A stretch of 64,000 nt of DNA from Actinophytocola sp044466355 (lineage in GTDB: Bacteria > Actinomycetota > Actinomycetes > Mycobacteriales > Pseudonocardiaceae): the NCBI RefSeq assembly GCF_044466355.1, contig NZ_JBITMQ010000001.1, forward strand, positions 434,001 through 498,000, written 5' to 3'. Made by a program: the position numbers and the translations under genes. The number at the start of each line of letters is the position of its first letter. Position 1 is the first letter of the stretch. Under the pieces are notes generated by a model. The model ran no database searches, was not told where the DNA came from, and was given only the letters and a program-made list of their open reading frames with translations. Of this stretch, positions 1 to 8,081 are shown in pieces.

Positions 1-656
1 CGGAACAGCCGCACGGCCTCGGCCAGCAGGCGTTCACGGCGGGGGAGCAGCGCGAGCCGCTCCGGGTCGTGGTCGCGGGGCCCGTCCCCGCGCGGTTCGG
101 GCAGGTCGATGGCGAGAACGGTCCGGACGCACGCGGTGAGCACGCGTTCGGCCGCCGCCCGCGACAGGCTCGCCCGGTGCGTCGACGGGCTCGCGATCAC
201 GCTCAGCGCGGCCGTCACCAGCGTCGCGGCGTCCCGTTTGGACAGTGCGGGCCTGCTGTCGACCAGCTGGTCACGCAGCGCGTGGACCGCGCCGTCGAAC
301 CGTTCCGCCACCCTCGGCCGCGCCTCGGGGGACAGGTGGCGGCCCTCCCACTGGTAGAGCCGCGCGACGGACCGGCGGTCGAGCGTGTACCGCACGAGCG
401 CGGTCATCGCGGCGTCGAGCCCGCCGGCCGCGGCGACGGTCTCGGCGAACGTGTTGCCGAGCTCCTCGGTGGCCGCGGCGAGGATCGCCTGCTTGGTGGG
501 GAAGTGCCGGTAGATCGCCGGGCCGGTGATGCCGACGGCCTTGGCGATGTCCTCGACGCCGACGTTGTGGAACCCACGGGCGCAGAACAGCTCGGCCGCG
601 GTGAGCGCGATGGTCGCCTTGCGGTCCTTCGGCCGTCGGCGCTGGCTGGGCTCCAT
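1..656 (-). CDS. TetR-family regulator, probably with two TetR domains (3' end missing)
   Basis: The ATG is at 656 and the reading frame runs off the left edge, leaving 218 visible residues. Residues 12-56 are a typical TetR helix-turn-helix (ITGPAIYRHFPTKQAIL), followed by a helical ligand domain to about residue 190. The last visible residues, RRERLLAEAVRLF (206-218), look like the start of a second TetR DNA-binding domain, so the complete protein may be a double TetR regulator of roughly 400 residues. It diverges from the acyl-CoA ligase at 758 with 101 bases between the starts, so control of that ligase is the likely role. The second domain is inferred from 13 residues only. Confidence 0.82.
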   Translation of the reverse strand, partial: MEPSQRRRPKDRKATIALTAAELFCARGFHNVGVEDIAKAVGITGPAIYRHFPTKQAILAAATEELGNTFAETVAAAGGLDAAMTALVRYTLDRRSVARLYQWEGRHLSPEARPRVAERFDGAVHALRDQLVDSRPALSKRDAATLVTAALSVIASPSTHRASLSRAAAERVLTACVRTVLAIDLPEPRGDGPRDHDPERLALLPRRERLLAEAVRLF

Positions 657-757
657 GCTCGGGAGTGTATCGCCAGGTCGGGAGAGGGGATTGTCCAACA
701 TGCCTTACACCTGCCAAGATGGCGTCAGAAGTTAGTCGCGATTCGGCAGGAGCAACA

Positions 758-2536
758 ATGGTCACGGCCGATGAGGTACAGGCGGCGCTCGGTTCGTGGA
801 CGGTCACCCGGTTGCTGCGGCGCAACGCCGCGGTGCACGGTGACCGGCCCGCGCTGACCGGCGCAGACGGGCGCACGATGACCTGGCGGGAGCTGGGGGA
901 GGAGGTGCTCGCGGTCGCGGGCGGGCTGTCCGAGCTCGGGTTGCGGCGTGGTGACCGCATGCTCATCGCCATGTCGAGCCGCCCGGAGCACTGGGTCGTC
1001 GACTTCGCGGCCGTCGAGCTGGGAGCCATCCCGTGCACGACGTACGCCACGCTGAGCCCCGAGCAGATCAGGCAGGTCGCCCTGCACAGCGCGGCGACCG
1101 TCGTGGTGCTCGAAGGTCCGGCCGAGCTGGTGCGCTGGGGTCCCGCGCTCGCCGAGATGCCGGGTCTCAGGGGTGTCGTGGTCGTCGACGAGGCCGCGGG
1201 CACGCACCTCCGGTACGCGGACCTGCGCGCGTCCGGGCACGACACGGCGCTGACCGAGGCCGCTCAGGACGACCCGGTCGCGATGATCTACACGTCCGGC
1301 ACCACCGGGGACCCGAAGGGCGTCGTGCTGTCCCACCGCAACGTGCTGTACCAGTGCGCGCTGCAGGAGCTGGTGCAGCCGACGCCGGAGCACCCGAGGA
1401 CGGTCGCGTACCTGCCGCTCGCGCACATCGCGGAACGGGTGCTGGGCATGTACCTGCCGGTCTACTCGGCCGGGCACGTGACGATCTGCGCCGACCCGAC
1501 CCAGCTGCTCCCCACCCTGAACACCGTGCGCCCGCAGGGGTTCTTCGGAGTGCCCCGGGTCTGGGAGAAGATGGCGGCGGGCGTCCAGCACATCCTGTCG
1601 ACCTTGGACGACGAGCGTCGCGCGGTGATCGACCGGGCGCGTGAGCTGGCCGCCGAGGCCTACCGCGTCCGCGCCACCGGTGACGAGCTGCCCGCCGAGC
1701 AGGCGACGGCGTTCGAGGAGACCGACCGGGTGGTGCTGCGCCCGTTACGTGAGCGGCTCGGGCTCGCGGAGGCGGTCCGGCTCGGCAGCGGCGCGGCGCC
1801 GATTCCGGCGCAGGTGCTGGAGTTCTTCGGCAGTCTCGGCATGCCGATCATGGAGGTCTGGGGACTTTCCGAGACCACGGGCGCGGCCACCAGCACGTTC
1901 TCCGACCGCTACCGCGCGGGCACGGTCGGCCTGCCGATGCCGGGCATGGCGGTCCGGCTCGCGGACGACGGCGAGATCGAGGTCCGCGGCCCGCTGGTGT
2001 TCCTCGGCTACCTGCAGGGGGACGGCCGCATCGAGCCCGCGACGAACGCGGACGGCTGGCTGCCGACCGGTGACATCGGCACCGTCGACGACGACGGGAT
2101 GCTGCGGATCACCGACCGCAAGAAGGAACTCATCATCACCGCGAGCGGCAAGAACATCGCGCCGAGCAAGGTCGAGTCGCTGCTGCGCGCACATCCGCTG
2201 ATCGGCTACGCGGTGGTGGTCGGCGACCGCCGCCCGTACCTGACGGCGGTGCTGGTGCTGGACGAGGAGGCGGTCCCGGCGTGGGCGGGTGCGCACGGTT
2301 TGTCCACTGTGGAACTCAAGGACCTCGCCGCGGAACCGGTGGTGCGGGCGGAGATCGCGGCGGCGGTCGAACGCGCGAACGCGGCGCTGTCGCGACCGGA
2401 GCAGGTGAAGGCGTTCCGCGTGCTGGACCGCGCGTGGGGCCCGGAGAGCGGGGAGCTGACCCCGACGCTCAAGCTGCGGCGGCGGGTGATCGAACAGCGC
2501 TACGCCGACGTCATCGAGGAGCTCTACGCGGGCTGA
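758..2536 (+). CDS. AMP-forming long-chain acyl-CoA ligase, FadD15-like
   Basis: The 592-residue product would activate a fatty acid to acyl-AMP and then acyl-CoA. The ATP/AMP-binding loop YTSGTTGDPKG is at residues 178-188. The motifs EVWGLSETTG, WLPTGDIG and DRKKELIITASGKNIAPSK follow in the expected order of the ANL superfamily. The length and the final segment resemble the FadD15/long-chain ligase branch. I chose the ATG at 758 because AGGAG lies just upstream; a longer reading from 665 would run through the promoter region shared with the TetR gene. Divergence from that regulator suggests acyl-CoA-responsive control. The exact substrate cannot be read from sequence. Confidence 0.9.
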   Translation: MVTADEVQAALGSWTVTRLLRRNAAVHGDRPALTGADGRTMTWRELGEEVLAVAGGLSELGLRRGDRMLIAMSSRPEHWVVDFAAVELGAIPCTTYATLSPEQIRQVALHSAATVVVLEGPAELVRWGPALAEMPGLRGVVVVDEAAGTHLRYADLRASGHDTALTEAAQDDPVAMIYTSGTTGDPKGVVLSHRNVLYQCALQELVQPTPEHPRTVAYLPLAHIAERVLGMYLPVYSAGHVTICADPTQLLPTLNTVRPQGFFGVPRVWEKMAAGVQHILSTLDDERRAVIDRARELAAEAYRVRATGDELPAEQATAFEETDRVVLRPLRERLGLAEAVRLGSGAAPIPAQVLEFFGSLGMPIMEVWGLSETTGAATSTFSDRYRAGTVGLPMPGMAVRLADDGEIEVRGPLVFLGYLQGDGRIEPATNADGWLPTGDIGTVDDDGMLRITDRKKELIITASGKNIAPSKVESLLRAHPLIGYAVVVGDRRPYLTAVLVLDEEAVPAWAGAHGLSTVELKDLAAEPVVRAEIAAAVERANAALSRPEQVKAFRVLDRAWGPESGELTPTLKLRRRVIEQRYADVIEELYAG

Positions 2537-2543
2537 CCGCGGC

Positions 2544-4313
2544 TCAGGAAAGCTCCTCGCACGACAGGGCGTCCGCAGCGGACGCCGCTCCCCGAACCCA
2601 CTCGACGTCCCGGAACGTCACGTCCAACGCCCCGTGCCCGTACACCAGGAACGGCGTGTTGACGACCGATGCGTCAAGACCGGCCTCGGTGAAGCACCGC
2701 ACCGGGATCGTCACCCGCGCCCGCTCGCCCGCGGACAACCCGCGGAACACCTCGGTGAGCGGCAACTCGGCCCCGCACGGATACCGGCAGTGCGCCGCCA
2801 CCGACACCGCACCACCCGCCGACGCGTGCACGACGACGTCGAACCGCAGCGCCCCGTCGTCGACGAAGGACGACAGGTCCACCGCGTTCACCGACTGGAG
2901 GTAGACCTGCCCGGGCGCGGCACCGCTCCACGTGACCCGCAACCCGTCGGACACCTCCGCCGCGACCGCGGTGTGTGCCGCCCGCCCACCCAGCACCTCG
3001 GTCCCGTCCCACTTCTCCGCCGACGCGACGTACCCGCGGTAGGGGCCCGCGAAGTCGTCGTCGAACACCACCAGCGGCCCGGACCGCGCCTGGGCGACCG
3101 CGTGGCCGTCGTCGGGGCCGAACACCACCAGCGCGGCCACCAGCGTCGCGACCAGAACAACCACGCCGGCGGCCGCGGGCAGGAGCCACCGCCGCCGCGG
3201 CGCCGGAGCGGGCGGGGGCGGGGGAACCGGAACAGGCGCGGTCGCCGTCACCGTCGCCGCAGGCGTCGCCGTTGTCGCCGCCCCGAGGGCCACCGTGTAC
3301 TTCGGATGCTGCGACACCCGCACCGGCGTGCCGAACTCCTCGTGCACCGCCTGCGTGACCAGCGGGATCCGCGACGAGCCGCCCGCGAGCAGCACGGCAG
3401 AAAGGTCGTCCGTGCGCAACCCCGCCGACTCGATCGTCCGCCGCAGCGCGTCGGTCGTCAGCGCCACCGACGGGCGGATCGCGTCGTTGAACTCCCGCCG
3501 GGTGACCGTCACCTCACGTGGCCCGGACGGCAGCGGTACGGCCACCGTCACGTCCGGCTCGGTCGACAGTTCGACCTTCGCCCGCACGCACCGCGCACGG
3601 ATCGCGGCGAGCGCACCCGCCGCGGCCGGGTCGGCCGGGTCGAGTCCGCTGATCGCGCCGTCCAGCCGCTCGTCGAGGTGCGCGAGCAGCGCGTCGTCGA
3701 AGTCCATGCCACCCAGGTGCTCGACGCCCTCGGGGGTACCGAGGATCTCCATCGCGCCGCCGCGCATCCGCAGCACCGTCGTGTCCAGGGTGCCGCCGCC
3801 CAGGTCGTACACGGCGACCACCTCGCCGTCGCCGAGCGTGCGTTCCCGGCTGTAGTGCCGGGCCGCCGCCTCGGGCTCGGTGAGCGGTTCGTGGTCGCCG
3901 AGCCCGGCCAGCCTGGGCACCTCCGCGAACTGCTCCCGCCGGTAGGGCCCCCAGATCGCCGGGCACGTCAGCACGACCGACTCCGGTGGCGCGGCCATCG
4001 CCCTGGTCACCTGGTCCAGCACGTCCCGCAGCTGCGCGGCCATCAGCGCCGCCGGTGAGTAGGCGGCGCCGCCCAGCACGAGCGGCGTCGGGTCGCCGAG
4101 CCTGCGCTTGAAGCCACGCACGAGCCGGGCCGGGGTGCCCGCCGCGGCCTGCATGGCGGCGTGGCCGGTCAGCAGCTTCCCGTCGGGGGTGTGGCAGGCG
4201 ACGGCGGGGACGACGATCTCCTGCGACAACGCGACCATCCGCGTCCCGTCGGCGGTCCTGACGGCGGCGGCGGTGAACGTGGTGCCCAGGTCGACACCCA
4301 CCGTGTAGCGCAC
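2544..4313 (-). CDS. Hsp70-family ATPase with one membrane helix and an exported beta-sandwich-like domain
   Basis: The 589-residue protein starts at GTG 4313 behind GGGAGG. Residues 1 to about 350 form an Hsp70/actin ATPase domain with phosphate-1 motif VGVDLGTTF, phosphate-2 YDLGGGTLD and adenosine motif LLAGGSSRIPLV. No DnaK peptide-binding domain follows. Instead there is a proline-rich linker, one membrane helix at about residues 373-398 and a roughly 190-residue C-terminal domain with a Cys pair (CRYPCG) and conserved Cys (RCF). That domain resembles the C-terminal galactose-binding-like module of ExoP-type beta-glucosidases. The ATPase should be cytoplasmic and the tail outside. A transmembrane sensor or chaperone is plausible; the ligand is unknown. 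Confidence 0.8.
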   Translation of the reverse strand: MRYTVGVDLGTTFTAAAVRTADGTRMVALSQEIVVPAVACHTPDGKLLTGHAAMQAAAGTPARLVRGFKRRLGDPTPLVLGGAAYSPAALMAAQLRDVLDQVTRAMAAPPESVVLTCPAIWGPYRREQFAEVPRLAGLGDHEPLTEPEAAARHYSRERTLGDGEVVAVYDLGGGTLDTTVLRMRGGAMEILGTPEGVEHLGGMDFDDALLAHLDERLDGAISGLDPADPAAAGALAAIRARCVRAKVELSTEPDVTVAVPLPSGPREVTVTRREFNDAIRPSVALTTDALRRTIESAGLRTDDLSAVLLAGGSSRIPLVTQAVHEEFGTPVRVSQHPKYTVALGAATTATPAATVTATAPVPVPPPPPAPAPRRRWLLPAAAGVVVLVATLVAALVVFGPDDGHAVAQARSGPLVVFDDDFAGPYRGYVASAEKWDGTEVLGGRAAHTAVAAEVSDGLRVTWSGAAPGQVYLQSVNAVDLSSFVDDGALRFDVVVHASAGGAVSVAAHCRYPCGAELPLTEVFRGLSAGERARVTIPVRCFTEAGLDASVVNTPFLVYGHGALDVTFRDVEWVRGAASAADALSCEELS

Positions 4314-4340
4314 GACACCTCCCTGTGACGGCCACACGTC

Positions 4341-4370
4341 ATCAAAGCAAACCAAAGCAAGTAAAGTCAA
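4341..4370 (-). promoter_or_regulatory. Probable sigma-70-type promoter of the Hsp70 gene
   Basis: On the minus strand a TTGACT hexamer (4370-4365) is followed after 18 bases by TTTGAT (4346-4341). This gives a leader of about 20 bases before the GTG at 4313. The box sits in an unusually AT-rich patch with repeated AAAGCAA words and touches the stop codon of the upstream GNAT gene, so the Hsp70 gene probably has its own promoter. I saw no HspR-type inverted repeat. Confidence 0.45.
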
Positions 4371-4879
4371 TCAGACGCAATCGCAGATTGATTACCGCAT
4401 GGGGCAACACACGAACGGTCAGGGGAGGCGCGCTCGAAGCAGACCGACAGCGTCGAGCCCACGTAGCCGCCGAACAACGGGATCTCGTGGTAGCCCTCGC
4501 GGCGGTAGAACCGCTGGGCGTCGGGCTGTTCGGTGCCGGTCTCGAGGCGCAGCGTGCGCCAACCGCGCTCGGCCGCGGCGGTCTCCAGTGCGCGCAGCAC
4601 GCTCGTCGCGACCCCGGAGCCGCGCCGGTCCGGGGTCACGTACATCCGTTTGATCTCGGCGGCACCCGCGTCCAGGCGGCGCAGCGCACCGCACGCGACG
4701 GCCACGCCGTCCGCGTCGGCCGCGACGAGGAAGACGTCCACGTCGGCCGCCGTCGGCGGGGGACCGGGCTCGTGGTCGTCGCTGCCGTAACGCGCGTCGA
4801 GCTCCGCGCGCTGCCGCCGCCGCAGCTCGGCGCCCGCCGGGTCGTCCCACGGCCGCGCTTCGATGATCCAGTCCGGCAC
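4367..4879 (-). CDS. GNAT-family N-acetyltransferase
   Basis: The 170-residue protein starts at GTG 4879, five bases after a GAGAGGAG ribosome-binding site. It has the acetyl-CoA-binding signature MYVTPDRRGSGVATSVLRAL (motif A, R/Q-x-x-G-x-G/A), then a strand and FYRREGY, the usual GNAT motif B. The acceptor substrate is unknown. The start lies 67 bases from the divergent TetR gene at 4947 and the shared interval holds two palindromic operators, so this acetyltransferase is probably the regulator's target. The C-terminal tail after the FERAS segment is not family-typical. Confidence 0.85.
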   Translation of the reverse strand: MPDWIIEARPWDDPAGAELRRRQRAELDARYGSDDHEPGPPPTAADVDVFLVAADADGVAVACGALRRLDAGAAEIKRMYVTPDRRGSGVATSVLRALETAAAERGWRTLRLETGTEQPDAQRFYRREGYHEIPLFGGYVGSTLSVCFERASPDRSCVAPCGNQSAIASD

Positions 4880-4892
4880 GCTTACTCCTCTC

Positions 4893-4921
4893 GTAACATC
4901 TGTTACCGTAACAGTTGCTAC
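4893..4921. promoter_or_regulatory. Two adjacent TetR-type operators
   Basis: GTAACATCTGTTAC (4893-4906) is an inverted repeat of GTAACA with a 2-base spacer. GTAACAGTTGCTAC (4908-4921) is a second copy with one mismatched position, displaced by 15 bases. They lie between the divergent GNAT and TetR starts and reach to 25 bases from the TetR ATG. This fits autorepression plus repression of the acetyltransferase by the TetR protein encoded at 4947-5531. Confidence 0.65.
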
Positions 4922-4946
4922 GAGAGATGGTGAGGAGTCGCGACGG

Positions 4947-5531
4947 ATGTCACGCACGGCCGATCTGCCCGCCCAGCAGGAGCGGCTGTCCCGCGCGGTC
5001 TGGGACGTCCTTGCCGGACAAGGGATCGAACGCCTCACCATCCGCGCGGTCGCCGCGGCGGCAGGCTGCACGACGGGCCTCGTCATGCACCGCTTCCCGA
5101 ACCGCCGCGCGCTGCTCCAGCACGCGCGGCAACTCCTCCACGAGCGCACCCGCGGCCGTGTCGAGGCCCTCGAGGCGGCGGCCGCGACCCCGCGGGACGC
5201 CCTGCGCGCGGTGCTCGCGCAGGGCATGGCGCTGGACGAGGAAACCGCCAGGGAAAGCGTCGTGTGGGTCGGGTTCCTGGCCGCCACCGTCGGCGACGAG
5301 GAGTTGGCCGCCCTGCACCACGCGAACAACGCGGCCTGGCGGGACCGGATCGGCAGGCTCGTCGCGGCCGTCGCCCCCACGTGGCCGACACCGCGCGTGA
5401 CGACGACCGTCCTGGCGTTGGTCGCGATGGTCGAGGGTGCCGCGGCCCTGGCCTCCGCCGACCCGGCCGCCTACCCGCCCGAAGCGCAGGAGGCGATGCT
5501 CGACGCCACCCTGGCCGCCTTCGACCTGTAG
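4947..5531 (+). CDS. TetR-family transcriptional regulator
   Basis: The 194-residue protein has an N-terminal TetR helix-turn-helix: IERLTIRAVAAAAGCTTGLV then MHRFPNRRALLQHA, at about residues 24-57. An alpha-helical ligand domain follows. I chose ATG 4947 because GAGGAG stands about ten bases upstream and because an upstream extension in the same frame would include the operator DNA. It probably binds the paired GTAACA palindromes at 4893-4921, repressing itself and the divergent acetyltransferase. The inducer is unknown. The 3' end converges on the gene at 5537 with a 5-base gap. Confidence 0.88.
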   Translation: MSRTADLPAQQERLSRAVWDVLAGQGIERLTIRAVAAAAGCTTGLVMHRFPNRRALLQHARQLLHERTRGRVEALEAAAATPRDALRAVLAQGMALDEETARESVVWVGFLAATVGDEELAALHHANNAAWRDRIGRLVAAVAPTWPTPRVTTTVLALVAMVEGAAALASADPAAYPPEAQEAMLDATLAAFDL

Positions 5532-5536
5532 TTACG

Positions 5537-5950
5537 TCACTCCGCCGGGCCTGCGTACAGGTACGCACCCGGCAGCCGTGGGTCCGCGACCAGCCGCACC
5601 GCCTCGCCGACCCGCGGGATGCGCAGCTTCGACACCAGCGTCCGCAACGCGAACCGGCTCTCGTCGGCGAACTGCACGACCAGGTCCACGACCGGGTCGA
5701 AGTTGACCAGCTGCCCGGTGTCCTCGATGGACACCACGGTCGCGGGAACCGTCGGCACGCCCGACGCGACCAACGCCTGGACGTCCACGCCGTTGTTGAT
5801 CGCGCCGACGGCGCCCTGCAGCCGGCTGAAGTCCTCGTCGCCGAGGAACGCCTTCGTCACCCGGCCGTAGAACCCCTTGCCGCTGGCCACCTTGTTCGCG
5901 ATCTCGACACCGCGCTCTTCGCGGCTCTTGCGGTTGCCGAACAGTCCCAT
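5537..5950 (-). CDS. Conserved hypothetical protein, 137 residues
   Basis: I do not recognise a named domain. The product begins MGLFGNRKSREERG, has no signal peptide or membrane segment and appears to be a small soluble alpha/beta protein. Residues 27-50 (GFYGRVTKAFLGDEDFSRLQ) look helical, and the C-terminal half is rich in beta-strand-like segments (VPATVVSIEDTG, VDLVVQFAD). It is the last leftward gene after the toxin operon, 91 bases beyond the stop of the TNT-like gene, with a TTGACA hexamer in that interval. It may therefore be transcribed separately. Confidence 0.65.
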   Translation of the reverse strand: MGLFGNRKSREERGVEIANKVASGKGFYGRVTKAFLGDEDFSRLQGAVGAINNGVDVQALVASGVPTVPATVVSIEDTGQLVNFDPVVDLVVQFADESRFALRTLVSKLRIPRVGEAVRLVADPRLPGAYLYAGPAE

Positions 5951-6040
5951 GACATCCCCTTGTTCGTCTCAGCTCGTCTCGCCTTGTCGACGAGGGCGAC
6001 GCTATGGGGACGTCGTGTCAACCGATCACAGCTTTCGCGG

Positions 6041-7573
6041 TCACGCCTCGGTCAGGCTGCCGTCCGCCAGGTGCTCCTCGACGGACTTCGGCAGCAGGTA
6101 CGCGGTGCCGCCGCCCGGCTGGTTGTGCCACGGCACGGTCTGCCCCGACAACGTCCGCAGCTCCCGCGCCACGCGGAAACGGTTCGGCCCCTGCTGCTCG
6201 CGTTCCGCACGCAGCGACATGGCGGAGAACTCGGTGCCGTCCGCGAAAGTCAGGTTTCCCGCGGGCTGGCCGTAGCGGACCAGCTCACGACCCGGCATGA
6301 GCACCGCGATGTGCTTGTGGGACAACAGCGTGAGCGGTGGCTCGCCCGGCAGCGGCTGGACGGGCCAGTCGTTGAGCGCGTGCGCGGTGTTGCGGTCGCC
6401 GCCGCCCGCGCGCAGCGTCGACGGGATGATCGACAGCGAGCCGAGCAGGTAGGCGCCCGCGTCCCACAGCTGCGTGAACCGCTGCGGGTTGCGCGGCTTG
6501 CCCCGCTCGTAGTCGGCGACCTGCCACTGTTCGCCGACCCGTTCGAGGCACATCGCGCCTTCCGCCGAGCCGAGGATCCGGTAGGCCTCCGGCAGGGCGC
6601 CCGCCTCACTGACCCGCCGTTCGATGATCGCCAGCACCCGGCGGTCGCGGTCGGAAAGCTGCCCGGGCTCGGCTTGCGGTGCGGCTGCTTGCGGTGCGGC
6701 TGCCTGCGGTGCGGCCGCGGGGGCCGCCTGCTGCGGCCGCGGCTGCGGGATCTCGCCGGTGAGCGCGATGTACGCGGCGTCCTTGACGTCCTGGTCGAGC
6801 CGCGGCGGGGTGAACCCCTGCGCGCGGATGTGCGCGACGAGGTCCGTCTCGGGCGGCACACCGTGCTTGGCCAGGTAGTGCGGCACCGACGCGGGCCAGA
6901 TCCACGTGCCGTCGGTGTGGAACGCGGCGGGCACGTCGGCCGCGCTGTCCGGGACGAACAGGTCCTTGTCGAAGCCGCGGCCACCCATGATCACGTGTGC
7001 GGTGTTGAGGTACTCCAGCACGCCGGCGACCTCGTTCTCGGGCACCGGCGTCCGGTTCACGACCGGGCGGCCGCTCGGGTCGCGGTAGTCGAAGATGCGC
7101 GCGTGCCGGAACCGGCCGGCGACCTCGGCCACCCGCTCCGCGTTCGGCAGGACGGTCTTCATCCAGTCCGCGACGTTGGCCGGTGTCCGGGGGAACATCT
7201 CCAGCTCGTCGAGCACGGCCGTGCGAGGCGGCGCCTGCGCCCAGCGGGGGTCTTCCTTGTACAGGTAGTTGACCGAGATCTTGATCGGGTACTCGACCAC
7301 GGTGCTGGCCGCGTACCAGGTGCCGACCTCCTCCTTGTACATGCCCGCCCGCAGCGGCCGGAAGAACTCCACCAGCTCGCGCGGCGCGTCCCACGGCCGG
7401 AGCTGGCCGTCGATGCCGAGGATGTGCCCGACCAGCTCCTCGTGGTTGCCGACGGCCCGGTACATCACCCTGATCTGGTCCCGGTCGGCGGGCGCGCGCA
7501 CGACCAGCAGGTCGGCGATCCTGCGCTGCAGGTCCCGCTGTTCCTCGAAACCGAGCGGCGTTGGGCGGGTCAT
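6041..7573 (-). CDS. Immunity-like N-terminus fused to a divergent TNT-like C-terminus
   Basis: This 510-residue protein appears composite. Residues about 10-135 align by eye with the neighbouring 155-residue immunity protein: LRAGMYKEEVGTWYAAS matches LRKLMYDQQRGAWLSAR, and VNYLYKEDPRW matches IFYNYDHDPLW. A middle domain (VPHYLAKHGVPPETDLVAHI) and an Ala/Pro/Gln linker follow. The last 110 residues resemble the TNT fold: a PG...RYG segment, then PWHNQPGGGTAYLLP and a SVEEHLADGSLTEA tail. The family His of the central YHVY motif is not evident, so NAD hydrolysis may be lost. It is the last gene of the toxin operon and may be an immunity or decoy protein. Confidence 0.72.
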   Translation of the reverse strand: MTRPTPLGFEEQRDLQRRIADLLVVRAPADRDQIRVMYRAVGNHEELVGHILGIDGQLRPWDAPRELVEFFRPLRAGMYKEEVGTWYAASTVVEYPIKISVNYLYKEDPRWAQAPPRTAVLDELEMFPRTPANVADWMKTVLPNAERVAEVAGRFRHARIFDYRDPSGRPVVNRTPVPENEVAGVLEYLNTAHVIMGGRGFDKDLFVPDSAADVPAAFHTDGTWIWPASVPHYLAKHGVPPETDLVAHIRAQGFTPPRLDQDVKDAAYIALTGEIPQPRPQQAAPAAAPQAAAPQAAAPQAEPGQLSDRDRRVLAIIERRVSEAGALPEAYRILGSAEGAMCLERVGEQWQVADYERGKPRNPQRFTQLWDAGAYLLGSLSIIPSTLRAGGGDRNTAHALNDWPVQPLPGEPPLTLLSHKHIAVLMPGRELVRYGQPAGNLTFADGTEFSAMSLRAEREQQGPNRFRVARELRTLSGQTVPWHNQPGGGTAYLLPKSVEEHLADGSLTEA

Positions 7574-7576
7574 GAA

Positions 7577-7589
7577 AGGAGGTCCTCCT
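7577..7589 (-). promoter_or_regulatory. Ribosome-binding site inside a small palindrome
   Basis: The AGGAGG of the TNT-like gene (minus strand 7589-7584) is followed one base later by CCTCCT, ten bases before the ATG at 7573. The complement could fold back on the Shine-Dalgarno sequence with at least four pairs, which might lower translation of this gene unless the upstream immunity gene is being translated. Confidence 0.35.
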
Positions 7590-7595
7590 ACCAGG

Positions 7596-8063
7596 TCAGT
7601 TCGTTTCCGGTTGGCCTGTCCTGGCCTGTTCGATCGTGCGCCGGAGCCAGCCGGGGACCGCCTCCGCGGGCCGCGGATAGGTCGCGAGGTCGCGCTCGAA
7701 GTACGCGGGCGCGATCGGCGGTTCCCACAGCGGGTCGTGGTCGTAGTTGTAGAAGATACGGAACTCGCCCGGCGGGTTGATCACGTACCTCGCCGACAGC
7801 CAGGCACCGCGTTGCTGGTCGTACATCAGCTTGCGCAGCTCCAGCAGCGCCTGCCCGGCCGCGGCCGGCGGGTCGACCTCGGGGGTGGACATGTCGGACA
7901 TGATCACCGTGAGGCCGAAGTCCTGCACCCCCTCGGCGATCTTCGCGATCAGGTCGATCCGGCGCCAACCCTGCGGCGCGGCGCCGATCAGCGCCGCACC
8001 GATCTGCTGCAGCAGCTCCTCGTACCGCTTCTGGCGGGCCTGCTCGTCCCAGGGCTCAGACAT
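7596..8063 (-). CDS. Immunity protein, YezG/DUF600 or IFT-like
   Basis: The 155-residue cytosolic protein lies directly after the toxin gene, with 18 bases between them. The pattern IGAALIGAAPQGWRRIDL near the start and the aromatic segment EFRIFYNYDHDPLWEPP are those expected of YezG-type immunity proteins. In Bacillus the YezG family partners YeeF, a toxin ending in a DNA/RNA non-specific nuclease, which is also the C-terminal domain here. A relation to IFT, the antitoxin of TNT in Mycobacterium tuberculosis, is also possible. I infer that it protects the producer from one warhead of the adjacent toxin. The family call rests on recall and pattern, not a search. Confidence 0.7.
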   Translation of the reverse strand: MSEPWDEQARQKRYEELLQQIGAALIGAAPQGWRRIDLIAKIAEGVQDFGLTVIMSDMSTPEVDPPAAAGQALLELRKLMYDQQRGAWLSARYVINPPGEFRIFYNYDHDPLWEPPIAPAYFERDLATYPRPAEAVPGWLRRTIEQARTGQPETN

Positions 8064-8081
8064 CGTGTCGCGTTTCTCCTG

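Noticed and set aside
4863..4946. Upstream start for the TetR gene
   Set aside because: The extension would translate the paired operator sequence and lacks a ribosome-binding site, whereas ATG 4947 follows GAGGAG.
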